Origin: Anaerolineae bacterium | Lineage (GTDB): Bacteria > Chloroflexota > Anaerolineae > UBA1429 | NCBI GenBank assembly: GCA_016928125.1 | Contig: JAFGLK010000354.1 | Location: 1 to 7,293, forward strand | Direction: 5' to 3' | DNA: 7,293 nt | In this document: positions 1 to 6,072 of the stretch, piece by piece | Position numbering within the stretch: position 1 is the first letter of the stretch | How the letters are laid out: every line of letters begins with the position of its first letter | Program-made: the position numbers and the translations under genes | Notes under the pieces: generated by a model | Seen by the model: the letters and a program-made list of their open reading frames with translations, nothing else | What the model was told of the DNA's origin: nothing | Database searches by the model: none

Positions 1-606
1 CGGCGAGCACTCGAGCACCTCGGCGGCCCAGCGCTCGGCAGTGGGCATCAGTTCCGGAAGCGGCACCACTTCGTTCACCAGGCCGATGCGCCAGGCCTCC
101 TGCGCCTCGATGAACCTGCCCGTCAAGATGAGCCCCATGGCCAGATGGTACGGGATGCGGCGCGGCAGCTTGACCACGCCGCCGGCGTCGGCCAGGAGAC
201 CGCGCCGCGATTCGGGCAGGCCAAAGCGTGCGTGCTCGGCGGCGATGATGATGTCACAGCGCAGGGCGAGCTCAAGGCCGCCCCCTACGGCATAGCCGTT
301 GACCGCGGCGATAATCGGCTTCCAGCACTGATCCAGGATATGGCCCCCACGGGGCGCGGGGTTGCGTAAGGCGTTCTCATCCGCGTCCTCGACTCGATAC
401 TTGAGATCGGACCCCGCCGAAAAGGCCCGCTCGCCGGCGCCGGTCAAGATCGCCACCCACAGATCGTCATTGGCCATATAGTCGGTCCAGGCCTGGGCGA
501 GCTCCGCCTGGGCAGGCGGGTGCAAGGCGTTCATCACCTCGGGGCGATGGATGGTCACATAGGCGATTCGATCGCGCGTCTCATAGTGGATGTACTCGTA
601 CTCCAT
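1..606 (-). CDS. Enoyl-CoA hydratase/isomerase (crotonase) family protein, 3' end cut by window edge
   Basis: The frame runs from an ATG at 606 to base 1 without a stop, giving 202 of the roughly 260 residues usual for the family. Crotonases stabilise a CoA-thioester enolate in an oxyanion hole. Visible hallmarks are AFSAGSDLK at residues 61-69 (first oxyanion-hole segment), NGYAVGGGLELALRCD at 103-118 (second oxyanion Gly in GGG, 108-110), and GLPES at 129-133. Both glutamates used by true hydratases (rat E144 and E164) have counterparts here, E112 and E132, so hydratase/dehydratase activity is plausible. The GLLADAGGVVKLPR stretch (136-149) recalls carnitinyl-CoA-dehydratase-like members, but the substrate cannot be assigned. 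A strong GGAGG at 614-618 sits 7 nt before the ATG. The gene follows the cycloisomerase-like gene after 19 nt, so co-transcription is likely. Family is confident; substrate is unknown. Confidence 0.93.
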   Translation of the reverse strand, partial: MEYEYIHYETRDRIAYVTIHRPEVMNALHPPAQAELAQAWTDYMANDDLWVAILTGAGERAFSAGSDLKYRVEDADENALRNPAPRGGHILDQCWKPIIAAVNGYAVGGGLELALRCDIIIAAEHARFGLPESRRGLLADAGGVVKLPRRIPYHLAMGLILTGRFIEAQEAWRIGLVNEVVPLPELMPTAERWAAEVLECSP

Positions 607-625
607 GCTTGCCCCTCCGGGCGCC

Positions 626-1762
626 TTACCGACTGTAGCGCGCCAACGCGTCGGGATCGACCTCAACGCCCAATCCAGGCCGCTGGGGCACCAGCGCGTG
701 GCCCTCCTCAATCTGGATGGGTGTGGCCAGGATCTGATCGCGCACAGGGTTCTCGGTGCGATCCATCTCGAGCATCATCGGCTGCGGGTTCAGGGACGAG
801 GGCTGATCGGGAAGCGCCGCCATGAAATGCAGGGACGTCGCCAACGCGATGCCAGTGCCCCAGACGTGGGGAAGGCAACGCACATGCCACGCCTGACAGA
901 GGGCGGCGATGCGCAGTCCCTCCGAGATGCCGCCCGTGATGCATAGGTCAGGCTGGGCGATATCCAGGCCGCCTTGCGCGATCAGGTCGCGGAAGCCGTA
1001 GCGGGTGAACTCGGCCTCTCCGCCAGCGATAGGGATATCCAGGGCGCGACGCACGGCGCAATAGCCGGCCACATTTTCAGGCACCACCGGCTCCTCGAAC
1101 CAACCGATGTCATAGCCCTCGATGGCGCGCCCCAAAGCGATGGCTGTGGCGGCGTCGTAAGCGTGGTTGGCATCCACCATCAGGCGCACATCGTCGCCGA
1201 TCGCCTGGCGCACAGTCTGCACGTTGCGCAGATCGGTCTCGACCCCAAAGCCCACCTTGAGCTTGACCGCCCGAAACCCCTGCGCGACATACAGGCTGGC
1301 CTCCTCCGCCAGAACCGAGGGAGCGGCCATGGAACGCCGCGTTCGGTAGAGGCCCGTGGCATAGGCCTGGATGCGCTCTCGCTCTCCACCCAGAAGTCTG
1401 TACACGGGCAGCCCGGCTGCCTTGCCCAGGATGTCCCACAGGGCAATGTCGACGCCGCTCAACGCCGCTATGGTGAGGCCCTTCTGCCCGTAATCGCGCG
1501 TCCAGTTGTAGAGCTGTTCCCAGATCGCCTCGCGGGCCAGGGGGTCGCGGCCCAAGATAAGCGGCGCATAGACCTGCTCCAGCAAGGCCACCACCGCGGG
1601 CCAGCCGTCGTGGCAGAAGACCTCGCCCCAGCCAGCGATCCCCTCATCGGTGCTGACCTGGACCAGCAGGCCGCTACGGCCCTGAAACCAGCGTTGCGAA
1701 TAGCCAAAGGGCTCCTCAAGTTGGCATCCCAGCGGATAGGCTTTGATGGCTGTGATCTTCAT
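626..1762 (-). CDS. Mandelate racemase/muconate lactonizing enzyme family protein, D-galactarolactone cycloisomerase-like
   Basis: A 378-residue enolase-superfamily enzyme of usual length: N-terminal capping domain (about 1-125), then a TIM barrel. Visible catalytic set: KLK with K167 and K169; Mg2+ ligands D197 (VDAN), E223 (WFEEP) and E249 (GGE); and a D272/H299 dyad (QPDL; LPHVWGTG). This is the mandelate racemase subgroup pattern, which abstracts the proton alpha to a carboxylate. From memory, segments such as ALSGVDIALWD, AYATGLY, GFGVETDLR, WFEEPVVPE and LPHVWGTGIA closely resemble Agrobacterium D-galactarolactone cycloisomerase (Gci), which converts galactarolactone to a 2-keto-3-deoxy-hexarate in oxidative galacturonate catabolism. 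Sugar-acid dehydratase is the main alternative. The frame is open up to 1942, but the ATG at 1762 is chosen because MKITAIKAYPL is the family's first strand and an AAGGAG lies 5 nt before it. It follows the GH78-like gene after 34 nt. Confidence 0.92.
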   Translation of the reverse strand: MKITAIKAYPLGCQLEEPFGYSQRWFQGRSGLLVQVSTDEGIAGWGEVFCHDGWPAVVALLEQVYAPLILGRDPLAREAIWEQLYNWTRDYGQKGLTIAALSGVDIALWDILGKAAGLPVYRLLGGERERIQAYATGLYRTRRSMAAPSVLAEEASLYVAQGFRAVKLKVGFGVETDLRNVQTVRQAIGDDVRLMVDANHAYDAATAIALGRAIEGYDIGWFEEPVVPENVAGYCAVRRALDIPIAGGEAEFTRYGFRDLIAQGGLDIAQPDLCITGGISEGLRIAALCQAWHVRCLPHVWGTGIALATSLHFMAALPDQPSSLNPQPMMLEMDRTENPVRDQILATPIQIEEGHALVPQRPGLGVEVDPDALARYSR

Positions 1763-1767
1763 GGTGG

Positions 1768-1773
1768 CTCCTT
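1768..1773 (-). promoter_or_regulatory. Ribosome binding site fixing the start of the cycloisomerase-like gene
   Basis: AAGGAG on the minus strand, 5 nt before the ATG at 1762. It supports that ATG over an in-frame upstream start near 1942, which would overlap the GH78-like gene by about 145 nt and add 60 residues unlike any enolase capping domain. Confidence 0.8.
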
Positions 1774-1796
1774 TGCTGCCTGACACACCATCGCGA

Positions 1797-3575
1797 TCAG
1801 CTGATCTCATTCTCGCCAGCGCGCAGACGCCGCGAAAGATGGCTCGCGCCGCGACTCTGGATGACCTCACCCTCGACGCCTTCGGGGAGCACCACCATAC
1901 CATGCAGTCGTGGCCGCGCTTCCCAATGAACGTGGATCTCACCTCGAGGCGTGGGGATGGTCCCGCTTGCCCAGGCCAGGTCGCCCAACTGCGGCCTCAC
2001 CTGAACGCGCGCAAAGCCTGGCTCCATGGGCTGCACGCCCAGCACAAAGCGGGGCAGCAGAAAGGCGGGCCCGGCCGCGGATCCGTGGCAGCGATCGAGG
2101 GGCAAACCAGCGGGCATGGCGAGTGGGTTGAGAAGATCCAGGCTCTCCCAGCCCGTCGTGGCGCCCTGGTGCAGCATCTCGCCCCAATAGGCGCGGATTC
2201 CATCGAGCGCCTCTTTGTCCATGCGAGCCGCATAGTGGGCCACCAGCACCCAGAACTGGCTGGTCGCGCTGAGTGGATAGCGCACATGCGGCAGCGCCTT
2301 GACGCGCTCCAGCAGGTCGCGGGCGCTGCGCGGGTCGGACGCCAACCCACACAGGATGGCTATCGCGTTCACGTGCTCGCTGACCTGGGCGTTCTCTCCT
2401 GGGACGTCGGTGTAGACCTGCTGTGGCGACTCGTACCTGGCCCTGATGTGGCGCCGCAAGAGAGAGAGCGTGGTGGTGCAGAGGGCCAGCACCTTCCCGG
2501 CGCCCGTAAGTTGGGCCAGCAGGCAGGCATCGCTCAGGCCCCAATAGAGCTGCATGGCCAATGCGCCCCGCGAGCCCCACCAGAGCTCCGACACGTCGGG
2601 CTGATGGTCCGTGCCGAAATCGGCGGGGCAGGTCAAGCTTTCTACATCGAGATCCACGGTGAGGGCACGCAGCAGTTGTGTGGCCGCGGGCCAAAGCAAT
2701 TGAACGGTCTCAGTATCGCCGGAGTAGAGCCAGTATTCCTTCAGGTTACTGAGCCAGTCGCAGGCGTGATTGACCCAGGCCCTGTCGCCTGGGAGTACCT
2801 CGAATTCCGCCCGATCCGCAGCGCTTCCAACTCTCATCACCACCTCGGACGGCATGCGCCCATCCGGTCGCTGGTGAATGGCCATTGTCAAGAGCCCCTT
2901 GCGCGCCAGAGCGATATGGCCGCAGGCCATAGCGTTCGCCAAATGTTGGACGCGCGAGCCGCCCATGTTGAGCACACCTGGCCGTCGGGCGCTGTCCTCG
3001 TAGATCTGTTGCCTCGAGAGAGCCAGCGTGTGGCGCGCAAGCTCCCATATGCGATTGAGGAGTGGATCAGAGCAGCCAAAGACGCCGCCAGTTGGTGCTG
3101 GGTATGTATGCTGCTGCGCCCAGATGTTCTCGATCTGGATACGCCCCCGGCCCTGAGGCACGCGCAGGTGGACATAGCGAAACGCGCGCCGGTCCTGGCT
3201 TCGAATCACCCACGGGCCCAGGTCGCGCGAGTAGCGATCCTTGGGGAGGGGATGCATCGCCGAGGGGTCGAGCTCTATCCTGAGCGCCTCGTCGAGATCC
3301 TCGCCATAGTGCACCTCGAGCGTCGTAGCGCGCTCAACGGTGACCTGGATCGCCAGTTGGCCCACAATCTCGCGTCCAAAGTCGAGCACCAGCTGAGCAT
3401 CCCCGCGCTGAGCGTCCAACATGGTGCCGGCAAAGCTGCTCAAGGCACCCGTGGGCTGGGTCACCCAGCGCCACAGGGTGACACGCTCGGGCTTGAAGCG
3501 CGTCTCCTGAAGCGCAAAGCTCTCTATCTGCTCTCGAAGCGCGTTTCGATAGGCCAGTTGGTCGAACTCTGTCAT
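1797..3575 (-). CDS. GH78 alpha-L-rhamnosidase-like protein with altered catalytic motif
   Basis: A 592-residue protein with the GH78 order: beta-sandwich (about 60-158, with LVLDFGREIVGQ and EVHYGED), alpha/alpha six-hairpin barrel (about 163-498, opening FGCSDPLLNRIWELARHT), and a C-terminal beta-sandwich (about 508-588, with LGVQPMEPGFARVQVRP and GDLAWASG). Family members usually remove terminal alpha-L-rhamnose from plant glycans. In related proteins the helix after YED reads roughly DGPKRDRLLWMGD and carries catalytic acids; here residues 194-206 read DSARRPGVLNMGG, so a central acid is Pro199, the Trp is Asn203 and the final Asp is Gly206. The C-terminal GATTGWES still has E477, near the usual base position. 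Activity may be lost or changed. No signal peptide is visible, suggesting a cytoplasmic location. The ATG at 3575 is preferred over GTG 3596 or ATG 3593 because AAAGG lies 5 nt before it. The cycloisomerase-like gene follows after 34 nt. Confidence 0.85.
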   Translation of the reverse strand: MTEFDQLAYRNALREQIESFALQETRFKPERVTLWRWVTQPTGALSSFAGTMLDAQRGDAQLVLDFGREIVGQLAIQVTVERATTLEVHYGEDLDEALRIELDPSAMHPLPKDRYSRDLGPWVIRSQDRRAFRYVHLRVPQGRGRIQIENIWAQQHTYPAPTGGVFGCSDPLLNRIWELARHTLALSRQQIYEDSARRPGVLNMGGSRVQHLANAMACGHIALARKGLLTMAIHQRPDGRMPSEVVMRVGSAADRAEFEVLPGDRAWVNHACDWLSNLKEYWLYSGDTETVQLLWPAATQLLRALTVDLDVESLTCPADFGTDHQPDVSELWWGSRGALAMQLYWGLSDACLLAQLTGAGKVLALCTTTLSLLRRHIRARYESPQQVYTDVPGENAQVSEHVNAIAILCGLASDPRSARDLLERVKALPHVRYPLSATSQFWVLVAHYAARMDKEALDGIRAYWGEMLHQGATTGWESLDLLNPLAMPAGLPLDRCHGSAAGPAFLLPRFVLGVQPMEPGFARVQVRPQLGDLAWASGTIPTPRGEIHVHWEARPRLHGMVVLPEGVEGEVIQSRGASHLSRRLRAGENEIS

Positions 3576-3580
3576 GGGAG

Positions 3581-3585
3581 CCTTT
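3581..3585 (-). promoter_or_regulatory. Ribosome binding site favouring the ATG at 3575 of the GH78-like gene
   Basis: AAAGG on the minus strand with 5 nt (CTCCC) before the ATG at 3575. The upstream candidates, GTG at 3596 and ATG at 3593, have no purine-rich site at a suitable distance (AATCCGTG precedes the ATG). The predicted protein therefore begins MTEFDQLAYR. Confidence 0.6.
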
Positions 3586-3654
3586 GTCCTCATCACGGAT
3601 TGGGTATCTTTGCATCTTCAACCCCGGGGGTCAACTTCATGTCAGGTCGATAGC

Positions 3655-4077
3655 CTAGAGCCTTCCACGTATGGCCCGCGCGACCCGGTCCAGCTCTTCA
3701 CGAGGCGGCACAAGTCCATAGTGCTGGGGCAGCCGCAAGCCAAAGCCATCCCCTGCAAAGCGCGGGATGACGTGCAGATGGACGTGGGAAACGTCCTGTC
3801 CGGCCACCTCGCCGTCGGCCAGGAAAAGGTTGACGCCTTCGCAACGCACCGCGCCACGCAAGAGGGCCGCAGCGATGCGCTGGCTCACCCGAAAAAGCTG
3901 CGCGCCATTCTCTGGATCGAGATCGGCGAGCCGGGTCACGTGAGCGGTGGGAATCACCAGGGCATGCCCGCTGTTGACGGGCTGGATATCCATGAACGCC
4001 CAACAATGCTCGTCGCGATACACGACGCTCGCTTCGAGCTCTCCGGCTACGATGCGGCAGAAGGTGCAAGCGCGCAT
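3655..4077 (-). CDS. HIT family protein (histidine triad nucleotide hydrolase)
   Basis: A 140-residue protein, usual size for a HINT/HIT-branch nucleotide hydrolase. Members cleave nucleoside phosphoramidates, AMP-lysine or dinucleoside polyphosphates as cytoplasmic dimers. The signature SHVHLHVIPR gives the triad H98, H100 and H102, with H100 the presumed nucleophile. CTFC (C4, C7) with H46 (IPTAHV) and H98 fits the zinc site of many bacterial HIT proteins. MDIQPVNSGHALVIP (29-43) is the typical nucleotide-binding segment. Two starts are possible, GTG at 4083 and ATG at 4077. The ATG is preferred because GAGG at 4083-4086 lies 5 nt before it and would overlap the GTG. It is the first gene after a 260-base gap with a promoter candidate and is followed after about 80 nt by the GH78-like gene. 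HIT proteins are general enzymes, so it adds little to the pathway reading. Confidence 0.93.
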   Translation of the reverse strand: MRACTFCRIVAGELEASVVYRDEHCWAFMDIQPVNSGHALVIPTAHVTRLADLDPENGAQLFRVSQRIAAALLRGAVRCEGVNLFLADGEVAGQDVSHVHLHVIPRFAGDGFGLRLPQHYGLVPPREELDRVARAIRGRL

Positions 4078-4082
4078 GAACA

Positions 4083-4086
4083 CCTC
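4083..4086 (-). promoter_or_regulatory. Ribosome binding site deciding the HIT gene start
   Basis: GAGG on the minus strand, 5 nt before the ATG at 4077. It overlaps the alternative GTG at 4083, which would then have no site of its own. Confidence 0.6.
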
Positions 4087-4094
4087 GTGATGAC

Positions 4095-4113
4095 GGCTGG
4101 GTCAAGCCCAGCC
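4095..4113 (-). repeat. Perfect 7-bp palindrome with GGGCTTGACCC core in the HIT leader
   Basis: On the minus strand GGCTGGG and CCCAGCC enclose a CTTGA loop, ending 8 nt before the HIT ribosome binding site. The core and flanks (CTGGCTGGGCTTGACCCAG) resemble, from memory, dispersed intergenic palindromes common in alphaproteobacterial genomes (GGCCGGGCTTGACCCGGCC type). It could be a copy of a REP-like element or an RNA hairpin in the leader. No U-run follows, so a terminator is unlikely. Confidence 0.55.
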
Positions 4114-4155
4114 AGGACTACGGCAGGCAGGCATCGGCCTTGGCATGCGGGGCTA

Positions 4156-4184
4156 ACGATAGACCAAACGGGGCGTTCTGCCAA
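4156..4184 (-). promoter_or_regulatory. Candidate sigma-70 promoter for the HIT/GH78-like/cycloisomerase/crotonase genes
   Basis: On the minus strand a -35 box TTGGCA (4179-4184, 5 of 6 to TTGACA) is separated by exactly 17 nt from a -10 box TATCGT (4156-4161, 4 of 6 to TATAAT). Transcription would start near 4149, giving a leader of about 70 nt before the HIT ATG. Position in the only long gap supports it; the weak -10 box limits confidence. Confidence 0.45.
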
Positions 4185-4203
4185 GTGCGGCGCGGGGCGT
4201 TCT
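4169..4203 (-). repeat. Two direct copies of AGAACGCCCCG overlapping the promoter candidate
   Basis: On the minus strand the 11-mer AGAACGCCCCG occurs at 4193-4203 and again at 4169-4179, 24 bp apart. One copy lies just upstream of the -35 box; the other starts at its last base and fills most of the spacer. This geometry suits a pair of operator half-sites, but only two copies are seen and no regulator gene is present. Confidence 0.4.
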
Positions 4204-4343
4204 TCGGCCAATAGCAGCTCAATCGCTTTCGGCACGTGTGCGCCAACGCCATTGTATGGCCGAGCAGACAGCCCTTCGCGATGTGAGGAGCGGTTTCCTT
4301 CTCTGGCGCTGATGTCAGGGCGCTCTCATCTGCGGGGGCGCAG

Positions 4344-5126
4344 CTACTGGGTCGAGGTCACGCCTCCATCCACAAAGATATTCTGCCCAGTGATGAACGA
4401 GGAGGCGTCGGCGAGGAGAAACAGCGTGATGCCAGCCAGATCGATCGTCTCGCATACGCGACCCATGGGGATGCGCTGCACCAAGGCCGCATAGAATTCG
4501 GGGTCGTTCAGGTATTGGTCCACCAACGGGGTACGCGTAAAGGTTGGAGCGATGCCATTCACTCGGATCCCGTGTCGCGCCCATTCGCTGGCGAGTTGCT
4601 TGATCAGGATGGCCAGGCCCCCTTTGGAGGCCACATAGGCGGCATAGCCGCGTCGGATGCCCAGATTGCTGCGCACCGACGTCACGTGGACGATGCTGCC
4701 CCCAATCTCGTGAGCGATCATGGAACGCGCGGCCGCTTGCGACAGCAGAAACGCGCCGCGTAGGTTCACCGCCAGTACCTCGTCCCAAGCCTCAAGCGTC
4801 ATCTCCTCTGCTGGCTGCTCGATGTGCGTGCCCGCAGCGTTGATCAGACCGTGCAGCAACCCATAGTTGGCCACCACGGCATTCACACCCCGCTGGATAG
4901 AATCCGGCTCCTGCACATCGAGCGTCACGCTCATGGCCTCGCCGCCGTCCGTCCGAATCTGCGCCACCACTTCTGCACAGCGTTCCGCGGAACGGCCCGC
5001 AACCGCCACTTGGGCCCCATACGCGGCGGCGGCGCACGCCATCTCCCCGCCGATGGCGCCGCTGCCCCCAGCCACCAACACAGCCTTGCCACTGAGATCG
5101 AATAGCTTGCTGTAGCGCGCACTCAT
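4344..5126 (-). CDS. SDR family NAD(P)-dependent oxidoreductase, gluconate 5-dehydrogenase/KduD-like
   Basis: A 260-residue classical short-chain dehydrogenase. The Rossmann motif reads AGGSGAIG (19-26; the usual first Thr is Ala). NAAG is at 96-99, and the catalytic tetrad is N121 (AVNLRG), S150 (HVTSVRS), Y164 and K168 (YVASK). An Arg after the second strand (AVAGRS, R45) suggests NADP(H) preference, by inference. The C-terminal half, with DPEFYAALVQR, SSFITGQ and FVDGG, resembles gluconate 5-dehydrogenase and 2-deoxygluconate 3-dehydrogenase types, so a sugar-acid keto/hydroxy conversion is a reasonable guess that suits the neighbouring cycloisomerase-like gene. Other SDR substrates remain possible. 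Two starts exist: ATG 5132 lies only 3 nt after AGGAGG, while ATG 5126 lies 9 nt after it and is preferred (MSARYSKLFDLSGK). It follows the HAD gene after about 86 nt. Confidence 0.92.
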   Translation of the reverse strand: MSARYSKLFDLSGKAVLVAGGSGAIGGEMACAAAAYGAQVAVAGRSAERCAEVVAQIRTDGGEAMSVTLDVQEPDSIQRGVNAVVANYGLLHGLINAAGTHIEQPAEEMTLEAWDEVLAVNLRGAFLLSQAAARSMIAHEIGGSIVHVTSVRSNLGIRRGYAAYVASKGGLAILIKQLASEWARHGIRVNGIAPTFTRTPLVDQYLNDPEFYAALVQRIPMGRVCETIDLAGITLFLLADASSFITGQNIFVDGGVTSTQ

Positions 5127-5134
5127 TCCCATCT

Positions 5135-5141
5135 ACCTCCT
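5135..5141 (-). promoter_or_regulatory. Strong ribosome binding site of the SDR gene
   Basis: AGGAGGT on the minus strand. Counting from AGGAGG, spacing is 3 nt to the ATG at 5132 and 9 nt to the in-frame ATG at 5126, so the second is the better start. It is separated by one base from the 3' arm of the hairpin at 5143-5168. Confidence 0.75.
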
Positions 5142-5142
5142 C

Positions 5143-5168
5143 GCTGAGGCCTTGAATCGCACCTCAGC
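5143..5168 (-). other. Inverted repeat directly before the SDR ribosome binding site
   Basis: GCTGAGG and CCTCAGC form a perfect 7-bp stem around a 12-nt loop in the transcript, in the 80-odd-nt gap between the HAD and SDR genes. No U-run follows. It could affect translation or RNA stability, or be chance. Confidence 0.35.
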
Positions 5169-5212
5169 ACGTGGTTCACAGAGACAACGCGGAACTCGCC
5201 CATTGGACCAAG

Positions 5213-5875
5213 TCAGGTGTGGTTGAGGTACTCGAGCAAATCCGTGATGTGGGCCACCACCAGGTCCGGCTCGACCTCAGCAAAAGGGGTGGCATGCGTT
5301 ACGCCCGGCTCACACACCTGCACCGTGCAGAGGCCGATCTGCTGGCCAGCAAACACATCCATGGGGTGATCGCCGCACATGAGGGCTTGCTCTGGCCCCG
5401 CGCCGAGGACAGCCAGGGCGGCGAGCAGATGTCTTGGATCGGGCTTCACATGCGTCACGTCATCGCGGGTGAGCAAGACATCGTGACATAACGATTCGCG
5501 GGCCAGGATCCGCTCCACGGCCGCGCGGCAATTGCGCGTCACGATGCCGATGCTGTAGCCTCTCGACTTGAACTCCAGTAGCATTCCGGGTACGCCGGCA
5601 TAGGCGCTGGTTCGATCAGCGGCCTCAAGCTCGATCTGCAACACGAGCTGCTGGGCCTGTGCCGCGAAATCGCGCGCCCTCTCGGAGCCAGAGCCCAGAT
5701 CGCCCTGCACGCGAGCGATGATCTCCAGGACGGGAAGGCGCTCAAGCGACGGGTGACCCGCGCCAAGGCCGGATGCCAGGATCAAGACCCGGCGTCGCAT
5801 CTCGGCAAAGTCGATGCTCGGCCGCACCAGGGTGCCATCGAAATCAAACAGCAAGGCGCGCACGTGCTCAAACAT
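5213..5875 (-). CDS. HAD-superfamily hydrolase (phosphoglycolate phosphatase-like)
   Basis: A 220-residue protein with all four HAD motifs. Motif I is LLFDFDGTL (D11 nucleophile, D13 acid/base), motif II IVTRN (T113), motif III HVKPDPRHL (K144), and motif IV CGDHPMD (D169, D173, Mg2+ ligands). The helical stretch between motifs I and II (about 16-100) is the C1 cap typical of Gph/PGMB-like phosphatases. These cytoplasmic enzymes dephosphorylate small metabolites such as phosphoglycolate or sugar phosphates; the substrate here cannot be read. The ATG at 5875 lies 2 nt after the stop of the SucD-tail ORF, and its ribosome binding site (GAGGT, 5888-5892, 12 nt upstream) is inside that ORF, so translation may be coupled. 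Confidence 0.92.
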   Translation of the reverse strand: MFEHVRALLFDFDGTLVRPSIDFAEMRRRVLILASGLGAGHPSLERLPVLEIIARVQGDLGSGSERARDFAAQAQQLVLQIELEAADRTSAYAGVPGMLLEFKSRGYSIGIVTRNCRAAVERILARESLCHDVLLTRDDVTHVKPDPRHLLAALAVLGAGPEQALMCGDHPMDVFAGQQIGLCTVQVCEPGVTHATPFAEVEPDLVVAHITDLLEYLNHT

Positions 5876-5877
5876 AT

Positions 5878-6072
5878 TCAGTGACAGACCTCAGCCAACA
5901 AGGTCACAACCTGCTCAGGCAGCTCTGCGATGCGTGCCCCCGCCTGGCGCAGCGCCTCGATCTTGCTCTCGGCGCGGCTCTCTCCCCCGGATACGACCGC
6001 GCCCACGTGCCCCATGCGCCTGCCTGGCCGAGCCGCGCGCCCAGCGATCAAGGCCACGATGGGCTTGGTCAT
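5878..6072 (-). pseudogene. C-terminal fragment of succinyl-CoA ligase alpha subunit (SucD tail)
   Basis: A 64-residue ORF that aligns, from memory, with the end of Suc[21 protein letters not shown] (2-21), H22, then GAVVSGG and [17 protein letters not shown]22 corresponds to the phosphohistidine of the alpha subunit (His246 in E. coli). SucD proteins are about 290 residues; everything before the TKP strand, including the CoA-binding Rossmann domain, is missing, while the C-terminus is complete. An in-frame TGA at 6076-6078, two codons before the ATG, and the NHL gene upstream exclude a longer version. The frame is intact, and the ATG has only a weak GAG upstream, 12 nt after the NHL stop. 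It cannot be a working ligase alone. I read it as a deletion or recombination remnant; a translated small phosphohistidine domain is less likely. Malate-CoA or related ligase alpha subunits are equally possible parents. Confidence 0.8.

Larger units (their letters stand above)
4084..4343 (-). other. 260-base intergenic region between the SDR and HIT genes
   Basis: The only sizeable gap in the window. In the transcribed direction it holds a small 5-bp hairpin directly after the SDR stop (CTGCG/CGCAG, CCCC loop, 4330-4343), about 130 bases in which I see nothing recognisable, then two copies of an 11-bp repeat, a promoter candidate, and a 7-bp hairpin just before the HIT ribosome binding site. 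No U-tract follows either hairpin, so neither looks like a normal intrinsic terminator. A 62-codon frame at 4047-4235 crosses the region but resembles no family known to me. Confidence 0.7.

Noticed and set aside
974..1783. Plus-strand open frame of 269 codons
   Set aside because: It is antisense to the cycloisomerase-like gene, whose catalytic residues are all readable on the minus strand; its own translation shows no domain.
1763..1942. 60-residue N-terminal extension of the cycloisomerase-like protein
   Set aside because: It overlaps the end of the GH78-like gene, is Arg/Ser-rich and family-unlike, and the ATG at 1762 has its own AAGGAG.
3606..3634. Possible promoter before the GH78-like gene (TTGACC, 17 nt, AAAGAT)
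   Set aside because: The -10 box matches only 3 of 6 bases and the site lies in a short gap in a likely operon, so it is too weak to call.
1743..3653. Plus-strand open frame of 636 codons
   Set aside because: It lies antisense to the GH78-like gene, resembles no family, and is explained by the GC-rich codon pattern of the opposite strand.
4047..4235. 62-codon minus-strand frame across the gap into the HIT gene
   Set aside because: No family similarity; it overlaps the HIT start and the promoter and hairpin, and part of it (AGLDP) is simply the palindrome read as protein.
4330..4343. Terminator after the SDR stop (CTGCG-CCCC-CGCAG)
   Set aside because: The stem is only 5 bp and is followed by ATGAGAGCG rather than a U-run.
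3574..4494. Plus-strand open frame of 306 codons
   Set aside because: It crosses the HIT gene, the intergenic gap and the SDR end antisense, with no recognisable motif.
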